DNA of 57,831 nt from Xaviernesmea rhizosphaerae. Its GTDB lineage: Bacteria > Pseudomonadota > Alphaproteobacteria > Rhizobiales > Rhizobiaceae. The stretch is from assembly GCF_001938945.1 (NCBI RefSeq), contig NZ_MKIO01000029.1:255428-313258 (forward strand). The letters are read 5' to 3'. Shown here one piece after another: positions 9,301 to 18,029 of the stretch. The position numbers and the translations under genes were made by a program. The notes beneath the pieces were generated by a model. The model worked only from the letters and a program-made list of their open reading frames with translations, ran no database searches and was not told the origin of the DNA. Numbering within the stretch: position 1 is the first letter of the stretch; the number at the start of each line of letters is the position of its first letter.

Positions 9301-9360
9301 GAAGACGACGCCGGAAAGCCCAAGAAGGGCGGCTGGTGGCAGCGCCGCGGCTTCCTCTAA
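6307..9360 (+). CDS. rne: Ribonuclease E
   Basis: Essential endoribonuclease and degradosome scaffold of 1017 residues that initiates mRNA decay and processes rRNA and tRNA precursors. The start is MAEKMLIDASHEEETRVVVV (ATG 6307), preceded by GAGGAG. The S1 fold begins at about residues 36-90, is interrupted by an acidic insertion of roughly 190 residues (about 95-285) and resumes at RIQEVIKRRQILLVQVAKEE. The catalytic domain has VAIDVNSGRST (Asp515) and VVDFIDM (about 556-562), metal-binding motifs of the family. CSHC (Cys616/Cys619) forms the Zn-link. The C-terminal third alternates acidic blocks with Arg/Lys-rich RNA-binding blocks (RKRKRRRRRRGRN; KRKRRRRGKRGGRRSR) and ends KKGGWWQRRGFL. 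It stands alone with its own leader and terminator. Confidence 0.97.
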   Translation: MAEKMLIDASHEEETRVVVVRGNRIEEFDFESEHKKQIRGNIYLAKVTRVEPSLQAAFVDYGGNRHGFLAFAEIHPDYYQIPLADRQALLKAEAEEARRDDDHDSADHETPEEAAVPPAAEPEGNGEDAPTVKIETVEEKPKKPKRARRSKKAAAEPAVEAADAAQPRDDIAGEDAAVGETDEDAASQQVVETAPESGEAALEGADSAEVAANDADAGDSGPSVSGDEGFGGDHDEGGSHGGSIAAMVDVDEVSEARGHDDDDDEDDHRHEEKEVIESVGAEDAMEEVPDRQVRKPRKQYRIQEVIKRRQILLVQVAKEERGNKGAALTTYLSLAGRYSVLMPNTARGGGISRKITNLPDRKRLKEVAKSLDVPQGMGVILRTAGANRTKVEIKRDFEYLMRLWENVRTLTLASTAPCLVYEEGSLIKRSIRDLYNKDISEIVVAGEEGYREAKAFMKMLMPSHAKVVQPYRDVHPIFSRSGIEAQLDRMLQPQVTLKSGGYIIINQTEALVAIDVNSGRSTREHSIEDTALQTNLEAAEEVARQLRLRDLAGLIVVDFIDMEEKRNNRAVEKKLKDCLKNDRARIQVGRISHFGLLEMSRQRIRASVLESTTQVCSHCGGTGHVRSQSSIALHVLRGIEEYLLKNTTHDISVRTTPDTALYLLNHKRGTIIDYENRFGVAILIQADPLVGSQHFAVDRGEPVENPVRIEQLLPWEPPIEDEDDVVIEEELEEDEAAAEAQSEPAARESARDEGEGDNGRKRKRRRRRRGRNGSNGEGSQDNLAAGDDESEDGSDEDEGENEGDEADDAAAVETTDGLTAEERQKRKRRRRGKRGGRRSRADELEAGAEGEAEDGDAQGDEDEGDEASDQPADMAAEAAGEGTVLEQAIEVSGLTVLGEAEAGQPQDGLSAGMDQSLTEAEAAPQTSDVLQAEEALQETPPVAQDAPAPQAEAPVVAEAEPVAAESAEGTEEAGKPARRNRDLDTIASEPVVRSSSTGEDDAGKPKKGGWWQRRGFL

Positions 9361-9423
9361 GCCCGCACTTCCTGCCGCTGGCTGTTACGCCCGGCAGGCA
9401 GCGAAAGACATGTAATCAGGAAC

Positions 9424-9451
9424 AAGCCGGCGGCATCCCCGCCGGCTTTTT
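9424..9451 (+). terminator. Rho-independent terminator of rne
   Basis: AAGCCGGCGG (9424-9433) pairs perfectly with CCGCCGGCTT (9439-9448), giving a 10-bp GC-rich stem that runs into five T residues. It lies 64 bp after the rne stop. Confidence 0.92.
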
Positions 9452-10408
9452 CGTGTCGATCATGACCTCTGTAGGTGCCGCTTTTCTGAATCAAGCTTGC
9501 GCGCCGCCCGGGCGTCGCTGTCGCCCCGTCGCCAGCGTGCGGGGTGACAAGCAGGGCCATTAGCCCCCACGGCAAGCCGCGGCCCACAAGAAACAACGGG
9601 CGCAAGAGGCAAGGGGCAAGCTGGATACGGCTCCCGGCGGATGCTTTTCAAAATGCGCCACAGGTTTCGCGGGAGGCGCATTCGATCATCCAGCCGCAGC
9701 GCTCAAACCGCTCGGCGCGCCGCCATCCGCCCTTAACAATTTCGTTCAAGCGCCTCCGCTCCCGATTCAAACGGCGGCTGTAAGCCTTTGATAAGACAGG
9801 AATAGTGAGGATCGGGCCCCGGTGATCGCGACAGCTCCCGTCAGGCGCTTGCGCAGCCATGCGCGCTTGAATCGAGCGGTGCCAGGAAGACGGCCGACTC
9901 CAGCATGTCGCGCGAAAGTGGGAGATGGTTTTTCGATCATGACATGTGATAAAACAAAGGCTTAAGGCGCGGGACACGCATCCGGAAGATCGCCACGCGC
10001 TTGCGAGAATCGGACCGCGTGCGATTTTCAGCCCGATGCTCTCGGAGGCGAGCCATGGCGCCCAAGCTTTTGCCGAATCAGATCAACGGATTGGCCCCGC
10101 GCCCGCAGAAACCGATTCCGCCGCATCTCCCTTTGAGCATGTCCGGATCCACGGCCGTCCTGCCCGTCTCGCCCGGGCCCCTCCCGTCTTTTCGGGCGCC
10201 TCGACCGCTCGTGCCTTGCGGCTGCCATGTTTGCAAAGGATTGCCTGTGTCGGAGCCCCGGCCTATGGTCGTCAGTGGCTTGCCCAGCCTTGCTCGGTGC
10301 GCGGTCCTGTACGCCGTCACAATGCAACGTTCTGGGCCGGGCGGTCCGGTCGATGCCGATGGGCCGCTTGGCGACATGTCTTATCTTCCTGTTCCGGCAT
10401 AAGGTCGA
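9452..10408. other. 957-bp region without a recognisable gene
   Basis: Several short open frames cross this stretch on both strands, but none gives a protein I recognise, and their compositions look like random GC-rich shadow frames. The only distinct element I found is a 28-nt sequence at 10014-10041 that recurs with two mismatches at 46046-46073. The promoter of the DsbA-like gene must lie near the right end. The region may be the scar of lost genes. Confidence 0.5.
10014..10041 (+). repeat. Dispersed intergenic repeat, copy 1
   Basis: Twenty-six of 28 bases match copy 2 at 46046-46073, including an identical 18-nt core TGCGATTTTCAGCCCGAT (10020-10037 here). Both copies lie in non-coding sequence on the same strand, upstream of genes for exported proteins. 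Confidence 0.6.
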
Positions 10409-11179
10409 ATGATGCACAGTCTCTTCTCCCTTCCGCGCCTCGTTCCGGCCGCGCTCCTCTCCGCCGCCCTGGCTCTGCCCGGCCCGGCGCTGGCGCTGGA
10501 TGCCAAGGAGAAGACCGAGATCGGCGCGTACATCAGGGAATATCTGATTGCGCATCCCGAGGTGCTGATCGAGGCACAGCAGGCGCTGAAGGCCAGGCAG
10601 GAGGCCGAGCAGGCCAAGCTGGCGATGCAGGCCATCACCGACAACAAGACCGCCATCTTCAACTCGAAATATGACGTGACGCTCGGCAATCCCAAGGGCG
10701 ACGTCACCATTGTCGAATTCTACGATTACAATTGCGGCTATTGCAAAAGGGCGCTGTCCGACATGGATGCGATCCTCAAGAGCGACAAGAACGTCCGCTT
10801 CGTGCTGAAGGAACTGCCGATTCTCGGCCCCGATTCGCTGGCCGCTCACCGTGTCAGCGCCGCCTTCCGCGCCGTTGCGCCGGAGAAGTACGGAGATTTC
10901 CACCGCAAACTGCTGGGCGGCGAGGAGCGCGCGACCGAGGAAAGCGCCATTGCGGTCGCCGAAAGCCTGGGCGTGAAGGAGGCCGACCTGCGCGCCCATA
11001 TGGGTGGCGACGGGCCGGATGACTCGGTGAGGGAAAGCTATACGCTCGCCAATGCCTTGGGCGTGACCGGAACGCCCTCCTATGTCGTCGGCAACGAGGC
11101 GGTGTTCGGCGCGGTCGGTGCCGATACGCTGGCCGAGAAAGTGGCCAATCTGCGCGCCTGCGGCAAGACGGCCTGCTGA
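10409..11179 (+). CDS. DsbA-family thiol:disulfide oxidoreductase
   Basis: Exported thioredoxin-fold protein of 256 residues, probably a periplasmic disulfide oxidase or isomerase of the DsbA/DsbG/ScsC type (COG1651). The N-terminus MMHSLFSLPRLVPAALLSAALA is a classic signal peptide with likely cleavage after ALA-LA near residue 28. A helical linker rich in Glu and Gln (about 40-75) follows. The thioredoxin domain then carries DYNCGYCKRAL, with the CGYC active site near residues 110-113, and the cis-proline loop GVTGTPSYVVG. Two adjacent ATGs make the exact start uncertain by one codon. A terminator follows, so it is probably monocistronic. Its substrate cannot be read from the sequence. Confidence 0.9.
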   Translation: MMHSLFSLPRLVPAALLSAALALPGPALALDAKEKTEIGAYIREYLIAHPEVLIEAQQALKARQEAEQAKLAMQAITDNKTAIFNSKYDVTLGNPKGDVTIVEFYDYNCGYCKRALSDMDAILKSDKNVRFVLKELPILGPDSLAAHRVSAAFRAVAPEKYGDFHRKLLGGEERATEESAIAVAESLGVKEADLRAHMGGDGPDDSVRESYTLANALGVTGTPSYVVGNEAVFGAVGADTLAEKVANLRACGKTAC

Positions 11180-11203
11180 GGGGCCAAGCGCCGAAACAGC
11201 CTG

Positions 11204-11238
11204 AAAGCCTTGGGGGCACGGCCGCCAGGGCTTTTTTT
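11204..11238 (+). terminator. Terminator after the DsbA-like gene
   Basis: AAAGCCTTGG (11204-11213) pairs with CCAGGGCTTT (11225-11234), with one G-T wobble, and the arm runs into seven T residues. It lies 24 bp after the stop and before aroQ. Confidence 0.88.
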
Positions 11239-11288
11239 CGAGACATCATCCGTCTATAGCTACGGCCAAGATCATCGGACTTTTGTCA

Positions 11289-11732
11289 ATGCCCCGGTTT
11301 TTCGTTCTGAACGGCCCCAACCTCAACCTGCTCGGCAAGCGGGAACCGGGCATCTATGGCGGCCACACGCTTGCCGATATCGAGGCGCTGTGCGTGGAGG
11401 CGGGTGCGCGTCTCGGCTTCACCGTCGATTTTCGCCAGACCAATCATGAAGGCACGCTCGTCGACTGGATGCACGAGGCACAAGACGCGGCCGACGGCAT
11501 CGCCATCAATGCCGGCGCCTATACCCATACGTCGATTGCGCTTCACGATGCCGCCAGGGCCATCCGTGTTCCGGTGGTGGAGCTGCACCTGTCGAATGTG
11601 CATGCCCGCGAGGCCTTCCGCCATCATTCCTATCTTGCGCCCGCGGCCAAAGGGGTCATCTGCGGCTTCGGCGCTCAAAGCTACCTGCTGGCGCTCCAGG
11701 CGCTGCAGTCTCTCACCCAATCCGCTGAATAA
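11289..11732 (+). CDS. aroQ: 3-Dehydroquinate dehydratase, type II
   Basis: Cytosolic shikimate-pathway enzyme that dehydrates 3-dehydroquinate to 3-dehydroshikimate; 147 residues, the usual size of this dodecameric family. The sequence opens [21 protein letters not shown]. The catalytic Tyr lies in [13 protein letters not shown] follows, and the catalytic His lies in [20 protein letters not shown] 11289 is preferred over the in-frame TTG at 11283, although no strong Shine-Dalgarno precedes either. It is followed after 20 bp by accB, an arrangement common in Rhizobiaceae that couples aromatic and fatty-acid precursor genes in one transcript. Confidence 0.96.
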   Translation: MPRFFVLNGPNLNLLGKREPGIYGGHTLADIEALCVEAGARLGFTVDFRQTNHEGTLVDWMHEAQDAADGIAINAGAYTHTSIALHDAARAIRVPVVELHLSNVHAREAFRHHSYLAPAAKGVICGFGAQSYLLALQALQSLTQSAE

Positions 11733-11752
11733 GAAGAAGAAGAGGCTTATCC

Positions 11753-12220
11753 ATGGCTGAAAAGAAGACCGGCATCGATCAGGCGCTGATCCGCGATCTG
11801 GCGAACATCCTGAACGAGACCGACCTGACCGAGATCGAGGTCGAACAGGATTCCATGCGCATCCGCGTTTCGCGCTCCGCGCCGATACAGGCCTATGCGC
11901 AGATGCCGACCTATGCCGCCCCGCCGGCTCCGGCTGCCGCCGCGCCTGCAGCCGCCGCGCAGGCAGCCGAAGCCGCCCGCAGCGCCAAGAACGCGCTGAC
12001 GGCACCGATGGTCGGCACGGCCTATCTTGCCCCCGCCCCCGGCTCGCGCCCCTTCATCGAGGTCGGCGCCCAGGTCAAGGAAGGCCAGACGGTTCTGATC
12101 ATCGAGGCGATGAAGACCATGAACCAGATCCCGGCGCCGCGCTCGGGCAAGGTCGTGGAAATCCTCGTGGAAGACGGCGCGCCGGTCGAGTATGGCGAAG
12201 CGCTTGTAGTGATCGAGTAA
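11753..12220 (+). CDS. accB: Biotin carboxyl carrier protein of acetyl-CoA carboxylase
   Basis: Carries covalently bound biotin between the biotin carboxylase (AccC) and the carboxyltransferase during malonyl-CoA synthesis; 155 residues. The N-terminal helical part (about 1-50) leads to an Ala/Pro-rich flexible linker (about 55-85). The C-terminal biotinyl domain contains EAMKTMNQ, whose Lys is biotinylated, near residue 121. A purine-rich AAGAAGAAGAGG stretch before the ATG supplies a strong ribosome-binding site. Only 4 bp separate it from accC. Confidence 0.97.
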   Translation: MAEKKTGIDQALIRDLANILNETDLTEIEVEQDSMRIRVSRSAPIQAYAQMPTYAAPPAPAAAAPAAAAQAAEAARSAKNALTAPMVGTAYLAPAPGSRPFIEVGAQVKEGQTVLIIEAMKTMNQIPAPRSGKVVEILVEDGAPVEYGEALVVIE

Positions 12221-12224
12221 GCCG

Positions 12225-13571
12225 ATGATCTCGAAGGTTCTGATCGCCAACCGCGGCGAAATCGCGCTGCGTGTCCTGCGGGCCTGCAAGGAGCTTGGCA
12301 TCGCCACCGTCGCCGTCCATTCGACGGCCGATGCCGATGCCATGCATGTGCGGCTTGCGGATGAAAGCGTGTGCATCGGCCCGCCGCCCTCGCGCGAGAG
12401 CTATCTCAACATCCACCAGATCGTCGCGGCCTGCGAGATCACCGGTGCCGATGCCGTGCATCCGGGCTATGGCTTCCTGTCCGAAAATGCCAAGTTCGCC
12501 GATATTCTCGACGCCCATGGCATCACCTTCATCGGCCCCACGGCCGAGCATATCCGCATTATGGGCGACAAGATCACCGCCAAGCAGACGGCCATGGAAC
12601 TCGGCATTCCCGTGGTTCCCGGCTCGGATGGCGAGGTGAAGCCGGAAACCGCGCTGGACACCGCGCGCGAGATCGGTTTTCCCGTGCTGATCAAGGCCAC
12701 CGCCGGCGGCGGCGGGCGCGGCATGAAGGTGGCCCAGACCGAGGACGACCTCGAGGAAGCCTTCAACACCGCACGCTCGGAGGCGGCCGCCGCTTTCGGC
12801 AATGACGCGGTGTATATGGAGAAGTATCTCGGCAAGCCCCGGCATATCGAGATCCAGGTCTTCGGCGATGGCATGGGCAATGCCATCCACCTGGGCGAGC
12901 GCGACTGCTCGCTGCAGCGCCGCCACCAGAAGGTCTGGGAAGAGGCGAACTCGCCGGCCTTGACCGTCGAGCAGCGCATGGAGATCGGCAAGGTTTGCGC
13001 CGAAGCCATGAAGAAGCTGAAATATCGCGGCGCCGGCACGATCGAGTTTCTCTATGAGAACGGCGAGTTCTATTTCATCGAAATGAACACGCGCCTGCAG
13101 GTGGAGCATCCCGTCACCGAGGCGATTACCGGCATCGATCTGGTGCATGAGCAGATCCGCGTCGCCTCGGGCAATGGCCTGTCCGTCACGCAGGACGAGG
13201 TGGTCTTCCAGGGCCATGCCATCGAATGCCGCATCAATGCCGAGGATCCGCGCACCTTCGTGCCCTCCCCGGGCACCATCACGCATTTCCATGCGCCAGG
13301 CGGCCTGGGCGTGCGCGTCGATTCGGGCGCCTATGCCGGCTATCGCATCCCACCTTATTATGACAGCCTGATCGGCAAGCTGATCGTGCATGGCCGCACC
13401 CGCAGCGAATGCATGATGCGGCTGCGCCGGGTTCTGGACGAGTTCGTCATCGACGGCATCAAGACGACGCTGCCGCTGTTCCAGGATCTGATCAACAATG
13501 ACGATATCGCCAAGGGCGATTACGACATCCACTGGCTGGAGCATTACCTTGCCCAGCCGGCGGCCGAATAG
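12225..13571 (+). CDS. accC: Biotin carboxylase subunit of acetyl-CoA carboxylase
   Basis: ATP-grasp enzyme of 448 residues that carboxylates biotin on AccB. It begins [20 protein letters not shown], the conserved biotin-carboxylase opening. The ATP-grasp glycine loop [13 protein letters not shown] lies near residue 160, HIEIQVFGD and [12 protein letters not shown] follow at about 207-238, and [14 protein letters not shown] (about 287-300) holds catalytic and metal-binding residues. The C-terminal cap ends at the stop 10 bp before aat. Length and motifs are fully typical. Confidence 0.98.
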   Translation: MISKVLIANRGEIALRVLRACKELGIATVAVHSTADADAMHVRLADESVCIGPPPSRESYLNIHQIVAACEITGADAVHPGYGFLSENAKFADILDAHGITFIGPTAEHIRIMGDKITAKQTAMELGIPVVPGSDGEVKPETALDTAREIGFPVLIKATAGGGGRGMKVAQTEDDLEEAFNTARSEAAAAFGNDAVYMEKYLGKPRHIEIQVFGDGMGNAIHLGERDCSLQRRHQKVWEEANSPALTVEQRMEIGKVCAEAMKKLKYRGAGTIEFLYENGEFYFIEMNTRLQVEHPVTEAITGIDLVHEQIRVASGNGLSVTQDEVVFQGHAIECRINAEDPRTFVPSPGTITHFHAPGGLGVRVDSGAYAGYRIPPYYDSLIGKLIVHGRTRSECMMRLRRVLDEFVIDGIKTTLPLFQDLINNDDIAKGDYDIHWLEHYLAQPAAE

Positions 13572-13580
13572 GATATCGGC

Positions 13581-14195
13581 ATGAAGGGATCGCGCAGCCG
13601 GCAGCCGGAGGTGACACCGGACCTGCTGCTGCGCGCCTATTCCATCGGCCTGTTTCCCATGGCGGATTCGGCCGATGATCCCGAGCTTTACTGGGTTGAG
13701 CCGGAGATCCGCGGCATCATCCCGCTCGACCGCTTCCGCATCTCGCAATCGCTGGCCAAGGCCATCCGGCGCGCGCCCTTCCGCATCACCGTGGACACGG
13801 CCTTCGACGCCATCGTTTCGCTCTGCGCGGAGCCGGCACCTGATAGGCCGAGCACCTGGATCAACGATCAGATCAAATCGCTCTACGGCACCCTGCACCG
13901 GCGCGGCCAGGCCCATTCTGTGGAGGCCTGGGAGGGCGAGGAACTGGTGGGCGGGCTCTATGGCGTGTCGCTCGGCGCCGCCTTCTTCGGCGAGAGCATG
14001 GTGTCCCGGCGCACCAATGCTTCCAAGATCTGCCTCGCGCATCTGGTGGAGCGCCTGAAGGCGCAGGACTACGAATTGCTCGACACGCAGTTCACCACAG
14101 ACCACCTCAAGACCTTCGGCGCCATCGACGTGCCCAAGGCGCGCTATCAGCGGCTTCTGGAATCGGCTGTCTCCAAGCCGGATCGTGGTTTCTGA
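13581..14195 (+). CDS. aat: Leucyl/phenylalanyl-tRNA--protein transferase
   Basis: N-end-rule enzyme of 204 residues that adds Leu or Phe to proteins with N-terminal Arg or Lys, marking them for ClpS/ClpAP. Family motifs are [79 protein letters not shown] and [16 protein letters not shown], given here only as landmarks along the chain. It follows accC after 10 bp and probably closes the aroQ-accBC-aat operon. No canonical terminator follows on this strand; a repeat element occupies the next 350 bp. Confidence 0.96.
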   Translation: MKGSRSRQPEVTPDLLLRAYSIGLFPMADSADDPELYWVEPEIRGIIPLDRFRISQSLAKAIRRAPFRITVDTAFDAIVSLCAEPAPDRPSTWINDQIKSLYGTLHRRGQAHSVEAWEGEELVGGLYGVSLGAAFFGESMVSRRTNASKICLAHLVERLKAQDYELLDTQFTTDHLKTFGAIDVPKARYQRLLESAVSKPDRGF

Positions 14196-14260
14196 AACGA
14201 AATCCGGCTGGTCGCTTCGCGATGTCTGGAGCTTCTTGGAGGATGCGCGAGCTCCTCGTT

Positions 14261-14358
14261 TCGTCATGCTCGGGCTTGTGCCTGATATCTTCAAGCACTT
14301 GATATCGCTACAACTCATTGACCATGGCAGATCCTCGGGACAAGCCCGAGCATGACGA
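14261..14358. repeat. RIME-like palindromic intergenic repeat
   Basis: The left arm TCGTCATGCTCGGGCTTGT (14261-14279) and the right arm at 14340-14358 are perfect 19-bp inverted repeats. A shorter palindromic section, TCAAG-CA-CTTGA flanked by GATATC (about 14284-14306), lies inside. The CATGCTCGGGCTTG/CCTCGGGACAAGCCCGAG wording is typical of rhizobial intergenic mosaic elements (RIME/REP type). The family assignment is from memory of such elements. Confidence 0.65.
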
Positions 14359-14467
14359 CGCGCGCAATGATCATCTCTGCCGGAAATCTGAAAAATTCGG
14401 GCGTGATCATCAGACTTTCGTATGAGGAGTCCCTCAGCCCTCACGGTCGAACACACCTGCCGCCACG

Positions 14468-14502
14468 AAAAAGCGCCCCGTCCTGTCACTAGGAGGAGCG
14501 CT
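14468..14502 (-). terminator. Terminator of the DUF2155 gene
   Basis: On the minus strand AGCGCTCC (14502-14495) pairs with GGGGCGCT (14479-14472), with one wobble, and runs into TTTTT (14472-14468). It lies about 37 bp after the DUF2155 stop. Confidence 0.75.
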
Positions 14503-14538
14503 CGGAACCATGCGAAACGATAACGGAGGCCGGAAGCC

Positions 14539-14997
14539 TCACTGCGCCGGCTTGGCCTGGGCGGTGTCCGGGGGCGGCAGGTCCGACTTCGCCTTGCAGT
14601 CCTTCAGCCAGACATCATAGACGGGATGTTCCACCGCGTTGAGGCCGGGGCTGTCGGCAAACATCCAGCCGGTGAAGATCCGGCGGATCTTGCGGTCGAG
14701 CGTGATCTCGTCCACCTCGACGAAAGTGGTCGTCTTCGGCGCTTCCGTATCGTCGCGGCTGTAGCAGACGCGCGGCGTCACCTGGAGCGCGCCGAACTGC
14801 ACCGTCTCGCCGATATAGACGTCGAAGGTGGTGATGCGGCCGGTGATCTTGTCGATGCCGGAAAAGACCGCCACGGGATTGGAAACGCGGGCTGCCGAGG
14901 CGGCGCCTGGCAGGGCCATGCTGGAGCCAAGGGCGAGCAAGACGCCGATGAGCGCGCGGGATGCTTCAAGAGCCCTGGGCTTCAAACGATGACGCAT
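14539..14997 (-). CDS. DUF2155 exported protein
   Basis: Exported protein of 152 residues belonging to DUF2155, a family confined largely to Alphaproteobacteria and of unknown function. A signal peptide (RALIGVLLALGSSMALPGAASA) ends near residue 34. The mature part contains the hallmark region ISNPVAVFSGIDKITGRITTFDVYIGE-like sequence, then TPRVCYSRDDTEAPKTTTFVEVDEI and FTGWMFADSPGLNAVEHPVYDVWLKDCK, with two cysteines likely to pair in the periplasm. ATG 14997 is chosen because AAGGA lies 11 nt upstream; ATG 15009 is possible. It sits downstream of the NDUFA12-like gene, as in other rhizobia, after a terminator. Confidence 0.85.
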   Translation of the reverse strand: MRHRLKPRALEASRALIGVLLALGSSMALPGAASAARVSNPVAVFSGIDKITGRITTFDVYIGETVQFGALQVTPRVCYSRDDTEAPKTTTFVEVDEITLDRKIRRIFTGWMFADSPGLNAVEHPVYDVWLKDCKAKSDLPPPDTAQAKPAQ

Positions 14998-15181
14998 TGA
15001 AAAATCCATCCTTGTGACCGGTGCAACACCGCGACCGGAGCGGCCATGGGCCGGATCGTCCCGTGCAGGGCATGGCGCGCAGCCCGTCCCGCAAGGCGAG
15101 CTCCGCAGCGGCGCGGCCAGCCCGCCTTCGGCATCCTGCGCCGCCCTGCCCCGTGCGTGGGTCGCCGGCCCGTCAGCCATC

Positions 15182-15208
15182 AAAAAACGGAAAGCCGCTT
15201 GCGCGGCT
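15182..15208 (-). terminator. Terminator of the NDUFA12-like gene
   Basis: On the minus strand AGCCGC-GCAA-GCGGCT (15208-15193) is followed shortly by a run of six T residues (15187-15182). It lies about 67 bp after the NDUFA12-like stop. Confidence 0.8.
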
Positions 15209-15274
15209 CTCCTGCAGTCTCTCTCAAGCGAAATTAAGGCATGGCCCTTCGTAGACCTGCCAACCCGCCATGGC

Positions 15275-15673
15275 TCAGGAGCGCGGCGTCCAGGCGTCGT
15301 AATCGCCCGTGACCTGCGGACGCTCGCCCTTGCTGTAGATCGAGCCCTGCGGGCGATAAGCGCCGGCGCTGCCGGTCAGGTTCGGCTTGTGCGGCTTCTG
15401 CCAGTCGCGGACCTGGTAGTTTTCCTGGGTCGGCGGAACATCCGTGCGGTGATGCATCCAGCCATGCCAGCCCGGCGGAATGGCCGAGGCTTCGGAATAG
15501 CCGTTATAGATCACCCAGCGGCGCGTGCGCCCCTCGGAATCCTTCTTGCCGCCCTCGTAATAGACATTGCCCAGCTCGTCCTGGCCGACTTTCTTGCCGA
15601 AGCGCCAGGTGTGGAAGCGCGTGCCGAGCGTCTGGCCGTTCCACCAGGTAAAAATCTGCAAGAGGGTGCTCAT
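15275..15673 (-). CDS. NADH:ubiquinone oxidoreductase accessory subunit NDUFA12-like
   Basis: Homologue of mitochondrial complex I subunit NDUFA12/B17.2, one of the few supernumerary subunits shared by alphaproteobacteria and mitochondria; 132 residues. Diagnostic wording includes FTWWNGQTLGTRFHTWRFG, VYYEGGKKDSEGRTRRWVIYNG, IPPGWHGWMHH and PHKPNLTGSAGAYRPQGS, listed as separate landmarks along the chain. The protein is expected at the matrix-arm side of complex I, which is not encoded in this window. AAGGACGGACG precedes the ATG. It is followed by its own terminator, then by the DUF2155 gene. Confidence 0.93.
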   Translation of the reverse strand: MSTLLQIFTWWNGQTLGTRFHTWRFGKKVGQDELGNVYYEGGKKDSEGRTRRWVIYNGYSEASAIPPGWHGWMHHRTDVPPTQENYQVRDWQKPHKPNLTGSAGAYRPQGSIYSKGERPQVTGDYDAWTPRS

Positions 15674-15848
15674 CTCGTCCGTCCTTCAGCTCTCGCCCAG
15701 ACGTCTCAGCGCCTGCGAGATCCTTCAATCCACCTTCGCTTATGGCGCGGGCCGCGCCGCTTGTCCAGCCATTCCCGAGGGCTTGTCCCGCACGTGCTTC
15801 AGAGAAGCTTTCCGCTGGCGGAACAAGGCCGTCGCGAGAGGCGGAGAA

Positions 15849-16346
15849 TCAGAATTCCAGCCGCTTTTCGAGGATGACGGTCGGCATGCCGGCTTTGCCG
15901 GCACAGATGTCCGTGCGCCCGACTTCGGAGAAGCCGAGCCGGGTGTAGAAGTGAATGGCGCGGCCATTTTCGGCTGCCACCTCCACCCGCATGCGCTCGG
16001 CATCGGGAAAGCAGGTTTCAAGCTCGGCGAAGAGATCGCGGCCGATGCCCTGGCCCTGATGATCCGGGTGGACATAGAGCTGGTGCAAGAGCGCGGTCTT
16101 GGGCGCCTTCGGATCCAACGCGGCAAAGCCCATGCCGGCCAGCAGCTTGCCATCATCGGCCACGACGAATTCCGACTGGGGACGCCCCAGCCGGCTCTTC
16201 AGCGCGGCGACCGAATGCCATTCCGCCGTGATCTCGGAGACCCGCGCCACACCGTAAATCGGGTCATAGGTTGCGTGCCAGGTCTCGCCGAGCAGCTTGC
16301 TGACGGCGGCGAGATCGGCCTGCGCGGCGGTGCGGACGAAGAACAT
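15849..16346 (-). CDS. GNAT-family N-acetyltransferase
   Basis: Acetyl-CoA-dependent N-acetyltransferase of 165 residues with unknown substrate. It opens [19 protein letters not shown], typical of RimI-like GNATs. Motif A is LYVHPDHQGQGIGRDLFAEL, the pyrophosphate-binding loop (about residues 90-109), followed by VEVAAENGRAIHFYTRLGF. Its ATG overlaps the gatB stop by one base (TGATG at 16348-16344), so translation is probably coupled to gatB. A YjhX-family gene lies about 3.5 kb away; in Escherichia coli yjhX neighbours a GNAT gene (yjhQ), but no functional link can be claimed here. Confidence 0.88.
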   Translation of the reverse strand: MFFVRTAAQADLAAVSKLLGETWHATYDPIYGVARVSEITAEWHSVAALKSRLGRPQSEFVVADDGKLLAGMGFAALDPKAPKTALLHQLYVHPDHQGQGIGRDLFAELETCFPDAERMRVEVAAENGRAIHFYTRLGFSEVGRTDICAGKAGMPTVILEKRLEF

Positions 16347-17848
16347 CAGTCCTCCAGGCCCAACTTGGTCTTGACCAGCGCCTGCACGGCCTGGGGGTTG
16401 GCCTTGCCGCCCGTCGATTTCATCACCTGGCCGACGAACCAGCCGGCCAGCGTCGGCTTGGCCTTGACCTTGGCCACTTGGTCCGGATTGGCGGCGATGA
16501 TGTCGTCCACGGCTTTTTCGATCGCGCCGGTGTCGGTCACCTGCTTCATGCCGCGCGCCTCGACGATCTCGGCCGGGTCACCGCCTTCGGCAAAGACGAT
16601 CTCGAACAGATCCTTGGCGATCTTGCCCGAGATGGTTTCCGCCTTGATCAGGTCGAGAATGCCGCCGAGCTGGGCCGGAGAAACCGGGGTTTCCTCGATG
16701 CCCTTGCCGGCCTTGTTGAGCGCGCCGAGCAGGTCGTTGATCACCCAGTTGGCCGCCGCCTTGCCGTCGCGCCCTGCCGCCACGGCCTCGAAATAATCGG
16801 CGATCGCCTTTTCCGAAACCAGCACCGAGGCATCATAGATGGACAGGCCGAGTTCGGAGACGTAGCGGGCCTTCTTGTCGTCGGGCAGTTCGGGCAGGTC
16901 CACCTTCAGCGCCTCGACGAAGGCATCGTCGAATTCAAGCGGCAGAAGATCCGGATCGGGGAAGTAGCGGTAATCATGCGCATCTTCCTTGGAGCGCATG
17001 GAGCGCGTCTCGCCCTTGTTGGGGTCGAACAGGCGGGTCTCCTGGTCGATCGTGCCGCCATCCTCCAGAATGGCGATCTGGCGGCGCGCCTCATATTCGA
17101 TGGCCTGGCCGATGAAGCGGATCGAGTTCATGTTCTTGATCTCGCAGCGCGTGCCGAAGGCTTCGCCCGGACGGCGCACCGAGACGTTGACGTCGGCGCG
17201 CATGGAGCCTTCGTCCATATTGCCGTCGCAGGTGCCGAGGTAGCGCACGATCGCGCGCAGCTTCGTCATATAGGCCTTGGCCTCTTCGGAGGAGCGCATG
17301 TCGGGCTTCGACACGATCTCCATCAGCGCCACGCCCGACCGATTGAGATCGACATAGGACATGGTCGGATGCTGATCATGCATCGACTTGCCGGCGTCCT
17401 GCTCCAGATGCAGCCGCTCGATGCCGATCTCGATGTCCTCGAACTGGCCTTGACGGTCCGGCCCGAGCGAGATGACGATCTGGCCCTCGCCGACGATCGG
17501 ATCCTTGAACTGCGAGATCTGATAGCCCTGCGGAAGGTCCGGATAGAAATAGTTCTTGCGGTCGAAGATCGAGCGCTTGTTGATCTGCGCCTTCAGGCCG
17601 AGGCCGGTGCGCACGGCCTGACGCACGCACTCTTCGTTGATGACGGGCAGCATGCCCGGCATGGCGGCATCCACCAGCGAGACATTGGCATTGGCCGGCT
17701 TGCCGAATTCCGTCGATGCGCCGGAGAAGAGCTTGGCATTGGAGAGAACCTGCGCATGCACCTCCATGCCGACGATCACTTCCCAATCGCCGGTGGCGCC
17801 GGGGATGAAGCGTTTGGGATCGGGGGTGCGCACGTCGACGATGGTCAT
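16346..17848 (-). CDS. gatB: Aspartyl/glutamyl-tRNA amidotransferase subunit B
   Basis: Kinase and tRNA-binding subunit of GatCAB, which converts Glu-tRNAGln (and often Asp-tRNAAsn) to the amidated form; 500 residues. [20 protein letters not shown] opens the catalytic cradle, [17 protein letters not shown] and [16 protein letters not shown] follow, and the C-terminal YqeY-like tail ends [12 protein letters not shown]. It is separated from gatA and gatC by about 2.6 kb that include two plus-strand genes, so this is not a gatCAB operon. The GNAT gene is translationally coupled downstream. Confidence 0.98.
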   Translation of the reverse strand: MTIVDVRTPDPKRFIPGATGDWEVIVGMEVHAQVLSNAKLFSGASTEFGKPANANVSLVDAAMPGMLPVINEECVRQAVRTGLGLKAQINKRSIFDRKNYFYPDLPQGYQISQFKDPIVGEGQIVISLGPDRQGQFEDIEIGIERLHLEQDAGKSMHDQHPTMSYVDLNRSGVALMEIVSKPDMRSSEEAKAYMTKLRAIVRYLGTCDGNMDEGSMRADVNVSVRRPGEAFGTRCEIKNMNSIRFIGQAIEYEARRQIAILEDGGTIDQETRLFDPNKGETRSMRSKEDAHDYRYFPDPDLLPLEFDDAFVEALKVDLPELPDDKKARYVSELGLSIYDASVLVSEKAIADYFEAVAAGRDGKAAANWVINDLLGALNKAGKGIEETPVSPAQLGGILDLIKAETISGKIAKDLFEIVFAEGGDPAEIVEARGMKQVTDTGAIEKAVDDIIAANPDQVAKVKAKPTLAGWFVGQVMKSTGGKANPQAVQALVKTKLGLED

Positions 17849-18029
17849 GGAAAGGCTCTTCTTGAACGGCTGTTACCTGTATGCGGGGTTAAAACAATTG
17901 GCCTGACGGCGCAAGCGGCGGGCGCACTTGACGAGACCGGGCAAGGCGACAAGAACAGCCGGGAGCGCGACCCGCACAAGCCCGTCCTGCCCGCCGCCAG
18001 GTGATCGGCGGGGCCGGCGAGCCGGTCGC

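Larger units (their letters stand above)
14196..14538. other. aat-DUF2155 convergent gap with repeat and terminator
   Basis: There is no gene here. The gap contains a 19-bp perfect inverted repeat (14261-14358), listed separately, and a terminator for the minus-strand DUF2155 gene (14468-14502). The rest shows nothing recognisable. Confidence 0.6.

Noticed and set aside
12099..14489. 796-codon minus-strand open frame across accB, accC and aat
   Set aside because: It spans three well-supported genes in antisense, and the protein has no domain logic.
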